64,000 nt of DNA from Halichondria panicea (lineage: Eukaryota; Porifera; Demospongiae; Suberitida; Halichondriidae): the NCBI RefSeq assembly GCF_963675165.1, contig NC_087390.1:1073501-1137500 (forward strand). The letters are read 5' to 3'. The notes beneath the pieces are model-generated. The model made no database searches, was not told where the DNA came from, and worked only from the letters and a program-made list of their open reading frames with translations. The position numbers and the translations under genes are program-made. This document shows positions 23,901 through 36,303 of this stretch, one piece after another. Each line of letters starts with the position of its first letter. The stretch's first letter is position 1.

Positions 23901-26900
23901 TTACCATCTTCCTTGTTTTAGAAGGAAGTTGATCGAGAACTTCAGACTTCATCCTCCTAAATCAAAATCATACAGTTAGTTAATATACGTTACAAATTAA
24001 TAACACTACAGTGTGCACAACACTATAGACAGCATCACATGATGCATATATTACAGTAGGATGATGCTATTATTGTGTAGCTACGTATGTACATGCTTTG
24101 ATTAACACGGAAGTACGATGTTCTTGCACACCCAGTGACATCACATGATCCCATAGATACCTGATCATGATGGAGTCTTCTAGGTAGAGCTGCAGTTCTG
24201 ACATGTTGGAAGCACCACTGAAGTCCCATCCAAACTGACTCTATACAATTAATTATGGGATGTAGTATAATTATACAGTACTCTGACAGACAAAAACAGC
24301 AGGAAGAAAATTCAGTATTTACGTCAAACAACAGCAGTACACACACACACTGACAACTAACAAGTTTCTAGAGTTCAATATCAAAATGGTCCTTCATAAA
24401 CGTCGAGACTGCATCACATAAAGAGTGTGTTAAGCTCCACAAAAAGCACATCAAATTCTCACACTGTTCGAAATAAAGATACGATGGTTTTCATTGCTCT
24501 TGATTCACCTTGACTCCATTGCAGTACCTCAGTCCGAACTGGGTGTGGGACACTAGTCTGAAGTTCTTGTCCACTGCAGTGATCTGTGTGTACAGCTCGA
24601 TGGGTCGGGAGAGGGCGGGTGTCCCTGACAACAGGACAGCCCTCCGAGCACTCTGGGGGGGGGGGGGGCGGATGAACATACTGGTGTATAGTAACTAGGT
24701 ATGTGTGTACATGTATGCAGTAAATATCACACTTGTGTACAGCTAGTACAGCGTTTGTGTATGCAATACATGTACTGTGTTTTCACAGAATGCCTTATAC
24801 TGGATGCTGTTTCAGAGAAACTTGTTAATATAGCAATATTCAGTAGCGCCAATGAATTTACTTTGAGCCATCAAATCTACGTACTTGGAATCCTTTCAAG
24901 TAATCATAGCTTCTGGGCAACCCAGCATAACTACCAGACACTATACACTGTCTACTGTGTACCTTGATGACTGGAATGGCTGCTTTGGAGCGAGCAGTGC
25001 GATAGTTCTTGAGAAAGTGAGACTCATCCTACACAACAAAACACACATCATGATTATAAACTCTAGCCAGAATTAAGCAAATCTCCATTTAGTTAGGTGG
25101 CCACATAATTACTTTATATAAGGCAATTAAGTGGCCCCCAGCTATACCCAAGGTACTTAGCGATTATAGCTGAATATGCAATTTGCTGTTATGTAACAGG
25201 TGCACTAGATACCGCAATGATGGCTGAGAATCTGTGTTCTGTGATGTCCTTGCTCATCCTGACCAGCAAGTCATAGCTAATGATATTCACGAGGCAGAAC
25301 GAGCCACACCCCTTTGTCGTTAGGATGACATTAATATCAGCGTCCACCAGTGAAGGAATCCATCGTTTGAAGGCCTGCACAGGGTGGGCATAATATGTAC
25401 TGTATGCTTGCATTATATGAATGAACCTCCACCACATGAGCCCATGAGCAAAAACATTCATTTCCACATAAAGAGCAGAACACAGCCTAGCGTTATTTCA
25501 ACAACCCTCTATCTAAGCTCCTTTGGCCTTGAAATTAATAGTATTCGAGTCTCACTGACATACATGCTATTTTAACTGCCCTAATTCTACATATAATTGC
25601 CTAGTAGATAATAGTTTACGCTCAACAGAGAAAGTAGTAACAAGTTAGAGAAAGCCCCACCCGCCCACTCACCTCAGCCCAGGTGAGTCTCACTGACGAG
25701 GGGCACACTACGAGGAGGGGCCAATCAGAGCGGTAGTAGGACATGACGGCTATGGCCTGAAGTGTCTTGCCTAGTCCCATATCATCAGCTATCAACACTC
25801 GGCCATCACGCTTGATCGAGTATCTGTGGGGGTGGGGTTAGAGGATAATCAAATGAGCGTGGTATTGTAGTGGGAATAATTGTCGAAACAACCGATCAGG
25901 GAAATGGGATATATATAATCTACTGTGTGTGTTTTGTGAATATAGCAAGTTATGATAATTACACAGGCTATGGCTGCCGCTCTAAAACATTGTCAGCTAC
26001 TCAGACATTAACTTACTCCACTCCTTCTTTTTGGAACTCCATCAGAGCGGTGCTCAACTTTGTCTCGATCCTGCTCCAGTCAATGACACTGGAATGGGAC
26101 TTGGCCTGTATGGAATGGGACTGGGCCTGTAGCTGTGATAGGAACAGGTTTACGACAGGTCTGGGTATGAGGTCCAACTCCACATGCTTGCAGCTGCTCT
26201 GGATAGCTTTAACTGCAGAGGGGAGGGGTTGTTACAGTGGCATGGAATCAACAACATACCCAGTGAATTGTAGTCTTCTATTCCAAAGCTCCATAATGAC
26301 GTTTTGGTATCTATAGAAACAATTTTGATATTAATGGCGTGGCCTGGGAGTGCTTCTGGTAAGCAGTCAATCCATGATTTTTATTCAAAACAAAATAGTT
26401 TTAGGGGCCATTCCATAAAACACTTAATGCTCTGAAAATTTCACGCTTAAGGTAGAGAGGAGGATGAGGTAATTATATACTGGTATGTTTATACATAATT
26501 ATGTTTACAATAAAATTATTAGTCTAAAACATAATCTTACTGTAAGCTCTTGTAGGCATCTTCTTGAATATTTCGATGAGATCATGATCGTACTGCACTT
26601 TGACCTCCAACCTTGTCCTGGACACAATACAAACCTGTGCCTTCTTCTTGTCTCTCAGCTGGGTACACTTCACAGGGGGAGGGTGGTCAGGCGGTAGTGA
26701 TGGTGACGGCTTGCGGCTCATCGCTGCTGCCACTTTAATAGAAGCATCTGGTACTGAGGTGATTAGATGAGGTGCATTCAGAGGTGGCTTAGAGTAGAAC
26801 GGAGGAATTCTCGAATTTACTGGAACTGCTTTATTAGGTGCCGATTTCGGAGGAGAGTTATGGAACAATGTAGACAAATGAGAAGTGGATGGTTTGGAAT

Positions 26901-27329
26901 AAAATGGTGGTTGTTGGAGACCAGTTTGAGATGTCATTGATGATGGGAGTTCATTGTGTAATGTTCCTGTTCTTGGTAATGAGAGCGTCTTTGTGCTGCT
27001 GGAACTTCCTTGGTGTGATATTAGAGGATTAGACCATTTTGATTCTTGTACTTGATTTCCTGCACTGGAACTTGAGCTAGCTTCAGCAGAATTAGGATGA
27101 GATCTAACGTTGTTATAGGAACTCGAACTAGGGAATGTAGACGCCATCTTTGAGGTAGTAGCTGCAGACGTAGTGTAAGCGCGTCTCAAGGTCCCTGCAC
27201 ACCAGTGTGGGGTGGAGCCACTCTCTTGGCTGTTAGTTTGGCTTGAGCTCTTCTGTTTGCCTCCATTCTCTGCAGCTGCTCAGTAGACAATTCTTCACTG
27301 CCACTAGCTGAGGGTCTACCAGGATGCAT
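20999..27329 (-). pseudogene. SMARCAL1-like: SMARCAL1-like annealing helicase, copy 2 (frameshift in exon 1)
   Basis: Sixteen exons are recognisable: 26541-27329, 26260-26310, 26017-26212, 25673-25823, 25213-25374, 24963-25028, 24509-24652, 24161-24240, 23905-23956, 23764-23850, 23359-23529, 23005-23128, 22764-22822, 22470-22570, 22169-22262 and 20999-21121. Exons 2-16 keep correct phases and all main SNF2 motifs, including Walker A DDMGLGKT (exon 4), DESH (exon 6) and RAYRIGQ (exon 14). Exon 1 has lost 13 bp net near 27187-27205 relative to copy 1. This ends the frame at a TGA after about 46 codons and separates the RPA-binding-like N-terminus from the HARP and helicase parts. A downstream start (MASTFPSSSS, about 27145) could still give a shortened helicase. 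This is the best preserved complete copy, so the label is uncertain. Confidence 0.82.
21178..21720 (-). repeat. Dispersed repeat in last SMARCAL1 intron, unit 2
   Basis: Counterpart of 3898-4440, with the GATGCCTCGG end and GCGCATGCGC near the other end. It is inherited with the duplicated unit. Confidence 0.6.
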
Positions 27330-27428
27330 GCTTGAATCACTGAGTAGTCTCTACTACTCTCTTTTTGTTAATTTTATAAACATGATATAAACTATAATCT
27401 CATTGCAAATGGAAATGATATATGAATC

Positions 27429-27457
27429 AGCCGCACCTCTGACACCGAGGTGCGGCT
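27429..27457. other. Short perfect stem-loop
   Basis: AGCCGCACCTC pairs with GAGGTGCGGCT around a 7-base loop. It lies in the 460-bp spacer upstream of SMARCAL1 copy 2. It is probably a remnant of a palindromic element; no function can be assigned. Confidence 0.4.
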
Positions 27458-27486
27458 AATTTATGAGACTAATATAGGACATAATT

Positions 27487-27672
27487 ATACCGTAAAAACT
27501 CGATTTAAAGCGACACTTTTACGTTTTTTGAAAAAGTAAAGTTTTAATGTATACACAAAAAAATTAATTTACTTTACTTTAATATAATTATAATATATAA
27601 TAATTATTATGGGCGAAATGTCCAAATGTCGCTTATTTATAGAGGGTCGCCTTAAATCGAGGTTTTACGGTA
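27487..27672. mobile_element. MITE with ACCGTAAAA...CTCGATTTAA ends
   Basis: Inverted ends (ACCGTAAAAACTCGATTTAA against its complement) enclose a very AT-rich centre with GTCGCTTATTTATAGAGGG. It is absent from the matching spacers of units 1 and 3. Confidence 0.75.
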
Positions 27673-27789
27673 ACTATACAACTTTTTGTTTTGTAACAAG
27701 AGTCTTAACAAGTTCTAAAACAATTAATGTATGCATGACAGTGTGCGTCTGGTAAATATAATGTTTGCTATACTGCTACAGTAAGAAAC

Positions 27790-30304
27790 TCAGTACGGTT
27801 GGCATGTTTTTTTTGCTCTACTAGCACTACATTCACTGTCTTCATCGTCTTTAGTGTCCTCTCTCTTCCTCTTTAGATTGTACTCTTAAAAATAGAAAAT
27901 ATTTCCATGTAAAATTTGAATGCTAATATATTATGACTAATGTTATGCACAGTATACTAACCTTTTACTATCTCACAGATTCTTCTTGCTGTTTCGCCAT
28001 CCTTAAATGTGAGGCAAATATCAACAAGCGTGCGGTAGCTTGTGTTACATTCGTTGTGCCAAATCTCCAACACCTTCTGACCTTTCATTTCATTATCTAA
28101 GTTAGCGTCAGTCTTAATACCTTGAATTTGTGCTTTAGATAGCAGAGCCTGAGCATACTTCAGCCAGTTTGGAAGAACTCGACCAATTTCTTGCAAAAGT
28201 TCAGACGAGCAATGCTGATCAAGCACTTCTTTCTTGATACCCACTTCCCTCACTACATTGTCTACAGTTAAATGTTGACTCTCGAAATGTTCACCTCCCC
28301 CAGGATTTTTCTTTTCGAACCAAATTAAATGTTTATTTTCTAACTTTCCATCGTATTCATCAGGCTTTTCGGAACAATTCCAGGTATAATCAACATCAAC
28401 CTCAGCATGATGACATTTTATGGCACCATAAATACAAGGACAGAAAAAGCAGATTTCTGGGGCATTAATCGAATAATGAAGGGCTTCTTGAGAAGCTCTA
28501 ATTCCTTCCAAAATGTCTTCTTTGATTTTTGGACAGAGATTTTCACAAATTATTTTTTTAGCATTCACATACACTTCTATTTGTGCAATTGAATCGACAA
28601 GAGTAACGAAACACTTTTTCTTTCGAAGCTTGATGCAGTTTCTTGCTTGAGGCACTTGTTCTCCCGATTTACTGTACCTTTCCCACCCACGCGTTTTCAT
28701 TAAGAACACCACCAAGCAGCAGAAGACCCCAGCTCGAATGCAGCCATTGGTGAAGCGAACAAGAAGTGGATCGACCGAGGGCTCATTGATGCAGCAGTTT
28801 TTCAACTCAGCTCGTGGTATAGACTTAAGGAGGGCAGGCATAAAGAATTGAGTAGATTCGCATAACAGAGAATTTGTGAGAGGAGATATCACTAAAAGTT
28901 CTTTCATGAGCTCTATCATATGTTTAGGAGCAAATATATTACGACCATGATGATCAGGATACCAAAAATGCTTTTTAAAATCCTCAGACTCCAGTATATC
29001 AAGTGTTAGGACGCCACCATCTCTGAGCAACTTCAACTTAATAGGATCAGAATTAAATAATTGAGTTGCAGTTGGTAAAGTATCTTCACCACCTTCTCTT
29101 AAAGACATCGCATATCGAACGAGATCATTGATTATCTCTAGGGGTACCTGAGGATCTACAAAGACAATTCCAGGAAGTTTCTGCGGATAGTAATGGACTA
29201 TGCAGATTTTGTCAAAATATTCAAGAGCAGATTCTATGTCATCGGTATGTGACTGTAGTTTTTTAGCCACATCTACACACTCACTTCTGGTGAGAATACG
29301 TCTCCCAACTTGAGTGCAGTACTCCTGCAAGGAAAGCTCCAGAGCAAACCACCGGAGTGGAACATCGTCTTCAAAAAACGGAGACCCTTCCACCACATTT
29401 CGAATAGCTTGTGCAATAGTTTGAGTGTCTTCATCTCGAGATATTGCATTTAATTCAAATATTAGTTGGGTCATTCGTCTGTCCCTGTATACTCTAAAGC
29501 ATTCAGGAATCAAGGCATGGAGTTCTTGATTTTTTTTTTTTAGGGTAGACAGAATTGAAGGAGGATCATTCTTGAATGCGTCTTTGAATGTGCCCACAAA
29601 GATGCATCGTGGCTTCTTTTCATGTGTGTTCACCGACAGGAGAGATTGAATGAGACTTAGAATAGTTTCCCTGTGTGACAAGTGTGAGAGGGAAGGAGTG
29701 CCGACTTGTTGTCCTTCTATATAGCACTCATCAGAAGGATAATCGTTAAACTTATCTGTGAGCTTCATTACGTATATACCAGCTGAAGTTCCTTGTGTGA
29801 AAAGAGGTGCAATATCGTGAAACTGTGGTTGGCCTCCACTATCGGTAACACGTATTGTCATGGTACCAAACAATTCTTCGCCACTTTTATGTATGCTTGT
29901 TGAATCTGCCATTGAACTTATTTCCTCAAGATCGTCAACAACAGCATTTACCGCTGCTTGTGAGTGATCATGAATGTCTTCAGCAGCGCTTGTGCTACTC
30001 TTTTTATGATCATCCTTTAACTTATATTGAGAAATAGCTTCAGAAAGTAAACGCTTCATATCTTGTGGTGTTATTTCCTTCCATTCTTTGCCTTTGCACA
30101 CAACATGATGACTTGATACGGATCTGACCTGGATGGTTCTATCCAAAGGACCTGTGCTATTTCGTTCTTCCTTTACTTCGTTATTCAATACAAGATCTTT
30201 AACACTCGTCTTTCCACTACCAGCAGGTCCCATTAGAATAACATTAACAGTTTTCAAAGTGACAAATCCATCCTTCATTGCTTCTTCAAAGTGCTGTTTA
30301 AATC
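27790..30304 (-). CDS. Gene B, 3' part: Roc-COR-Death exon and basic tail exon
   Basis: Exon 27962-30304 is entered at phase 1 (TTTAG acceptor), is fully open, and ends at AAAAG/GTTAGT. The final exon 27790-27884 adds a Lys/Arg-rich then acidic tail (KRKREDTKDDED) and TGA. Domains are as in gene A: P-loop GPAGSGKTS, DSGGQPQFHD, FVGTFKDAF, COR-like region, CFFCPCIYG block and a C-terminal Death domain (LLQEIGRVLPNWLKYAQ). Upstream exons are probably those at 36504-37962, which end in the matching phase across a 6.2-kb intron packed with transposons. Together they would encode about 1100 residues. Alternatively this part starts from its own promoter at MKDGFVTLK. Confidence 0.82.
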
Positions 30305-30539
30305 CTAAATTTGATTTTAGACATTAAATGCGTGACATACATACAAATATGCAATGACTTTGATCAAAAGACAAACTCAATTAAGCTTGCACATGTCTAT
30401 AGTTGAGAATGAGTCGTCATTATTTTGTATCACTATGTGTTTCAGCTTTGAAGTTAGTTAAAGTGATAGAATCAGTCTAAACTACATAACCCCAAGGGCG
30501 TATAAAAGAAGAGAGGGCATGCAACAGCAAAACATTAAA

Positions 30540-30636
30540 TTGGGCGGATGAACGTGAATGCATGTGCATAAAGTGCTAAAAATATAAATTTCTATTGTTA
30601 GCACTTCATGCACATTCACAATTCATCCGCCCCCGG
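30540..30636. mobile_element. Short palindromic element
   Basis: GGGCGGATGAACGTGAATG and its complement form the ends, with TGTGCATAAAGTGCTA-type inner arms around an AT centre. A truncated copy lies at about 52888-52952 in unit 3. Confidence 0.7.
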
Positions 30637-30679
30637 TTTGAATTCTGACTGTTATGTGCTCTCAGTGCATGTACTAAAT

Positions 30680-31200
30680 CAGAGGAGGCTGGACACGCGT
30701 CATCCGTAGCCATTAATAATTCATCATAATTCATAAATAATTCCATGAATACACTTAAAACCGAGCCTTTTCGATCCAGCTAAGTCAGCATTAATTTTTA
30801 CCTAAACTCTTCTATCTTGCTCGTCTATCTCTCTTGTATTATATCTCCTCTCCTCTTAGTTTATGAGTCGTAGTAGTTTAACACTATGATTGCTATACCT
30901 GCTACATCAAGACAAGCGTAAAAAAAACAAAGGCAAGTGCAGCAACAACTCGAAGTTTGTGACTAATCTTAGTTTCTGGCTCATTCAGTGCTTCTAGTAT
31001 GATTACAAATGTATGCTACTCAGTTTCTGGGTTTTTTTAGCATCATGTACTACTATATAGTGTGGAGTGCTAAAATCGCTTGCAGTCTTTTGTCTTAGCT
31101 GAATATAGCTACTGTTCTCTTCAACTTTTCGCATATCTCTCCATGCATGCAGGCACATTTCCGCCGTAAAACATTATGGCGCGTGTCCAACCTCCTCTGG
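30680..31200. mobile_element. Non-autonomous hAT-like element
   Basis: The ends are CAGAGGAGGCTGGACACGCG and the complement of a close match. They are flanked by an 8-bp direct repeat TACTAAAT (30672-30679 and 31201-31208), as expected for hAT insertion. No transposase is seen in about 520 bp. A copy at 53004-53520 has the same flanks, so it inserted before the duplication. Confidence 0.8.
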
Positions 31201-31440
31201 TACTAAATAGTCACTTGTGTGTGCCTTCTCTTCTTTTACAATGTATACACTCTTGATAACACAAATTGAAATGTGCACTTCTTACGGAATCTGTCTCACA
31301 TTCCTATACAAGGTATTATATTTGAAGGGCGGTTCTTTCAATAGCACACAATGTTAGGCTCATATGTGAGATGCATGCATATAATAGCTGTATACACCTA
31401 CGTATATATATACATTACTCTATCACCACAAAAGCTGATT

Positions 31441-31490
31441 GGCTAATGTGATTCACTCACTGGCTGGTTCAGGACTCGATGTTGGCCTAG
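31441..31490 (-). pseudogene. Truncated 3' exon remnant of the Death gene
   Basis: Read on -, the bases after CCTAGG encode PTSSPEPASE and a stop. This matches the short-isoform 3' exon at 54253-54308. Its 5' half is replaced by sequence also found near 30510, so it is a broken fragment. Confidence 0.5.
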
Positions 31491-31521
31491 GAAAAGAGAG
31501 GGCATGCAACAGCGAAACATT

Positions 31522-33466
31522 AAAGGGAAGGTACCATGAAAAAATAAAGTATTATTTTTTTGCCTTAAAATGTTCTTTGTGAGATATAAAATAACCTTGA
31601 TGCAAAAAAATTTTTTTTAAAATTAAAGTTTCTGAGGAACAGGATTGTTAAGAAAGGCTTAAAATTTTACTTCCTGTTGAGGTCAAATGTGGGCGCGGTC
31701 AAACGTGACGTCAGAGTAGGTACTAGTAAACATTGAATTGATGCATACCGGTGGCTGCATGAGTCTGACTGACAGACACATGTGATTTTAGCTATGATTT
31801 TCAAGCCAGTTGAGTTTTTCCTACTCCTTCTCATCTGTTGAGCATGAAAAAAGCTGCAGTGAAGATAAAACAAACGCTGTGGAGCCATATCTGTATGAGC
31901 GAGAAAGCCTTCCCATGCTAGTTTGAGTGGTGATGATGATGGTGACAAATAAGGCAGGATAGGAAATGTTAATTGACTAATTAGTATATAGACTAGGTCT
32001 ATATGTATAAGTATACAGTCATGCAATTGAGTGTGTCAGGTGTGAATGCATGCGGTAGTACGTTGTGTAGAAATGTATTATACCAATAGAGAATCAGTGT
32101 GATGGATTTGATCCTTGATATGTGGGTGCTACAGATGGCGTACACTGCCCACAAACACAGATATGGTGAGGCAGATGAGAATGAAGTATACACCAGTAAG
32201 TTTATCAGTGTGAAAGGTATAACTTTCTTAACTAGTCGGTTGTGCTGGGGCTGGCTTGGAAGACATATAATTATACGAGTTGTTCTACCAAGCTGTGCAT
32301 GCAGTATAGCTGTGATTCGTAACAAATTTCCTTCTTCTTCACATGCAGGATTATTGACTCAACCTGTATTACGTGTATTACTCTTGAGACAATTTAAAAG
32401 TTACGTTTTTGTCAATGTCGCGACAAACGTTTAGGAGAAGAAGATGCTGGGCTCAAAATTAGGTTGTATGGGATTTGACAACAGGGGGAGAGTCACCATG
32501 CATGAGTCCAAGCACTTCACACTAAACATCGACATCCTTGGTAGTTATAATTTATAATTTAGATGGGGTGTTTGAGTTACTATCGGTAATCTTTACATTA
32601 TTAACACGTCAAGTTTTGGTTTCACTTGTCTTTGCATGACAATGAGACCCTTGCTGAAGTTGTTTCCAACATGAAAATAGGAAGAGAGGTACTGCATGCA
32701 TATGTAGTCTGATCAGGAGTCTCAGTTACATGCCGGGTCTACATGCAGGAGTCACGGTATAGAGAGGTTGTCTCTTGTAAAGCATCAAGTATCAACTGCA
32801 GCGAGGTATTATAATGATACATGATTGAACAAAAACTGAAGCTATTAACCTGTCTCCGTTCTCGCTTTTCCGTATACAGCGGCCGACCGGGCACTTCTCT
32901 ATAGGGATCTCTCCATTCCATGACTCTGATCTCAGGGTCTCTCTTTTTACAGGACGATATGGCAGTTTATTTCTGAATAACTGCCTTATAGAAAACAGTT
33001 AGAATGGCTCCAGACCTCAGATCTCAGCTTCTTCCTCTTTTGGATCCCAAACTGAGCAGCAAGGGAGGTCATATCTGTGAGTTTTCACTGTACACAAAAA
33101 CAGGATTCTGTTGCTTTTCAGTGAGCTCTGGTACATAGGACTTGTTTTTCCCACTCATATTTCAACTGAGAGAACTGTATGACTGCTAGATGTAAAGGAG
33201 CAACCAGCTGCAACACACTCAACACACACAGAATACATTTTACATGCAGCACAAATGCCTACTCTGACGTCACGTTTGACCGCGCCCACATTTGACCACA
33301 ACAGGAAGCAAAATTTTAAGCCAGAAATTGTGTTTCTACAGTCCTGTTTCTCTGAAAAGTTAATTTTCAGAAAAATATTTTTTTGTCTCAGGGCTATTTT
33401 ATACCCCACAAAGAACATTTTAAGGCAAAAAATAAAACTTTATTTTTTCATGGTACCTTCCCTTTA
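31522..33466. mobile_element. ~1.95-kb element with ~200-bp terminal inverted repeats
   Basis: Left arm 31522-31720 and right arm about 33258-33466 are inverted copies, including AAAGGGAAGGTACCATG and GTCAAACGTGACGTCAGAGT. The 1.5-kb centre has no transposase that I can recognise. It contains short open pieces bounded by splice-like signals (for example around 32436-32541, KLGCMGFDNRGRVTMHE, then GGTAGT), which may be captured host exons. No clear target duplication was seen. Confidence 0.7.
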
Positions 33467-33603
33467 GGTTTGTTCCCTAATACAGTGTTTAGCACAGACA
33501 TAATTATTCAGTCCATCCATGTGTGGTGACATCGAAGTCAATTGATATGGTCTTGTGGCTAATGGAAGCTTGGAACTGGCACTGTCTCAATTCCTATATA
33601 TAA

Positions 33604-33798
33604 CGTATAGCAGGTAATTTTGGTGGGGTAAATATTCGTTATTTTCGTGGGCTCCACGAAATTTTAACGTAGGCGTGGCTTACCGGAACGTAGGAATGCG
33701 GTGCAGCCACGAGACTAAACGAAATTTTACTCACGAATATCACCGTTTTTCGAGTTGAATGAATTTTTACCCCGCGAAAATTACCCGCTATACGGTAA
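33604..33798. mobile_element. MITE with TATAGC-GGTAATTTT ends
   Basis: Its ends read TATAGCAGGTAATTTT and the complement of TTTTACCCCGCGAAAATTACCCGCTATA. Inner parts such as TTTCGTGGGCTCCACGAAATTT are also palindromic. Related elements are at about 50232-50415 and, more distantly, 53734-53968. Confidence 0.7.
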
Positions 33799-33827
33799 TG
33801 TATCATCAACACTGGCTGTATGTACAT

Positions 33828-34905
33828 GGCGTTGTAACGGATTGGAGTTATGCGCTCGCCGAATTTCTTGTTTCTTCGCTTTTTCACACTTTTCATGGCA
33901 ATCCTAGCAACGTTACACATTGCAAATGTTTTTTTAGTTTGATTCCCTTTCTTTTTTCAGTACAGAAGTATTATACTCTTCAATAATGAAATGTGAAATG
34001 TGAAATGCCTAAGAGCACTGTCAAGAAGCAAGGAGAAGTTCAAGTTCAAAAAGAGAAGAGAGGCCAGACTGGAACTGATAAACACATAATTCTTATTACA
34101 TTGTTCATGCATAATTTTATGTGGCCTATGGTAGATCTAGCCAGTAGCATATCTGAGGTGACAATGGAGAGGTCCGGGACTCAAGAGTTGAAGAAAAAGG
34201 ACTGAGGAGGTGTTGTGAGGATATTTGTCATCAGCAGGGAGAGATCTTGTATCGTAAATACTAGTTAAGTATCATCGATAAATTTCTATTGCTTCATCTG
34301 GTTGGAGATTTATCAGTCACTGAAACTGCACAGACAAAGCTTCGCAAGACTAGTAAGGACTAAAGGTAAGTGAGAAGTGCATGTGAAAGCAAAAAGGAAC
34401 AACTGGCTAACTAGTTGCTTAAGCCTCCCACTCACTTATGTCTCAGAGAGGGATTCAATTGAACCCAAAGAACCCCCTCTGAATCCGCCACTGTGACTGT
34501 ACATGTTCATGGCGTTGTAACGGATTTGGAGTTATGCGCCCGCCGAATTTCTTGTTTCTTCGCTTTTTCGCACTTTTGGCACTTTCCTGGCAATCCTAGC
34601 AACGTTACACATTGCATTACTTCGATTCCATTTCTTTTTTCAGTACAGAAGTATCAATAATGAAATGTGAAATGTGAAATGCCTAAGAGCAACGTCAGGA
34701 AGCAAGGAGAAGTTCAAGTTCAAGAAGAGAGGAGAGGCCAGACTGGAACTGATAAACACATATATAAGTGTTCATGCATAGGTCTATATACTATCAAAGT
34801 GTAAAAGTATGCATATGGTGGCCTATGGTAGATCTAGCCAGTAGCATACCTAAGGTGAGAATGGAGAGGTCCGGGACTCAAGAGTTGAAGAAAAAGGACT
34901 GAGGA
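33828..34905 (+). repeat. Two direct copies of an exon-plus-upstream segment
   Basis: Copies at about 33828-34215 and 34506-34905 share GGCGTTGTAACGGATT, a CTTTTTTCAG acceptor-like site, and an open piece starting MPKS. The latter starts at about 34003 and 34680 and reads GEVQVQKEKRGQTGTDKH in the first copy. Both continue to GAATGGAGAGGTCCGGGAC. They resemble a tandemly duplicated 5' exon of an unknown gene and relate to 10486-10747. Confidence 0.5.
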
Positions 34906-34979
34906 GGTGTTTTGTGCATCAAATGCTATGTCACAGTAGTCTCGTGAGCAGACTTGTCCTAGAGGGAACATTCCCTCCC

Positions 34980-35258
34980 TCCCACGTCTGCTCGCGAGAC
35001 TAATGTCACCCGGTTAACCAGCCACGCCCATCTCATAAGTTGCCATGTGCGTTGCTGTGGCAGTCGTTTAAAGATGGTGGAATTGCGTAGGTAAGAAAAG
35101 TGTAGCCTGAGAGGTCATCTGCCTCTTGAAAGTGAATGCAATTCTGAGAAAAACGCCCATGGTCCGGGTTCTAGTCGACTAGATGCTGTATCTAGAATTT
35201 TCTGAACATGTCTGTACAAGGAGGAAATGCTTTTCAAGTTACTAAATAATAGTTCAGT
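34980..35258. other. Diverged copy of the 10.9-11.2 kb segment
   Basis: AGCCACGCCCATCTCAT, ATGGTGGAATTGCGTAG/GTAAGA and CTGAGAGGTCATCTGCCTC correspond to sequence near 10938-11055. The ATG piece could be a tiny first exon (MVELRR). No downstream coding frame is convincing. Confidence 0.4.
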
Positions 35259-35259
35259 A

Positions 35260-35396
35260 TAGGCTGAGTCCAAGGTCTCTATGCATGCATGGGGTTTTGA
35301 GACCGAAGGCCCGAGCATCCCGAGCGTAGCTAGGGTGCTACTAAGGGCCTGAGGGTCTCAAAACTCCATAGTGACCGTTGGACTCAGCCTATAACT
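35260..35396. mobile_element. Palindromic MITE with TATAGGCTGAGTCCAA ends
   Basis: TATAGGCTGAGTCCAAGGTC at the left and its near complement at the right enclose a GGTTTTGAGACC/GGTCTCAAAAC stem. The core CCCGAGCGTAGCTAGGGTGCTAC is also found in the TAGTTAGACACTG family, so the two share a central sequence with different ends. Confidence 0.75.
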
Positions 35397-35804
35397 GATT
35401 TAGAATAGTGCTGGCTATATAAAGACAAAGAAGACTCTGAAACTAAGAGTTTCTACAAGCCTAAAGCTTCGCTCTGGCTAGTCTATATTCACATTGAAGG
35501 CAGTTTCCGTTTCTTGAGAATCATGCATAGCAAAAACTGTTAGTAGTAGTTAGTTAGCTCTGCACTAGAGCACTAGCTATTGGCATGCTATTGATGGTAG
35601 CTGCAAGAGTGAGATAAAAGCAAAGACTTAATGCACTGCATCATCGTTACTATGACTTCAACATAAACTGTGTGTACTTGGATGTTCATGTATAAAATAG
35701 ATGTTGCTATGCATTCCATGTTCCATAAAAGTTAATCTTGATATCATCTTGCCTGTAGGCATAATCAGTATCTACTTAGAAGACCTCTGACAGTGACAGG
35801 TCTA

Positions 35805-35959
35805 TATAATAGTTAGACACTGTTTTGGTGGTGTCTATGGGATATAGAAGCCTTCAGCCACTTGTATAGTACTCTCGCTACGCTCGGGATACTAAATCAG
35901 TGCCTTTGGGCTTCTAAATCTCATAGACACCTCTAAAACAGGGTCTATAACTATTATAT
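35805..35959. mobile_element. Palindromic MITE, TAGTTAGACACTGTTTT family (inverted copy)
   Basis: Ends TATAATAGTTAGACACTGTTTT and complement, in opposite internal orientation to 17639-17781; the core reads ACTCTCGCTACGCTCGGGAT. It lies in the large intron of gene B. Confidence 0.8.
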
Positions 35960-36303
35960 AATGGACCTCTCAGTGGCCAATCAGATTGCAGTATACTACT
36001 ACAAGCATTTTCTAACTTCAGTCAGACAGACAAAACGTGGTGAAATGTGAAAATAGTGCAATTTTTCAAATATCGCATGAGAATATTCATAGACTATAAT
36101 ATAACACACATTTAAAAGGCTAACTAAGCTATCTATCCAGTTGCTGTGGCCTTTCCCTGCAGCAGTCTGAATTAACACGAGTCAAAATTTGTGCAATAAT
36201 TGAAAACACACACAACTGCACTGTCAATCCTATGTACAACCTACTGGTTGTACTAATATACAATACAAACTACTCTGAGTCAGTGATTAGCTAATTAAGG
36301 TGT

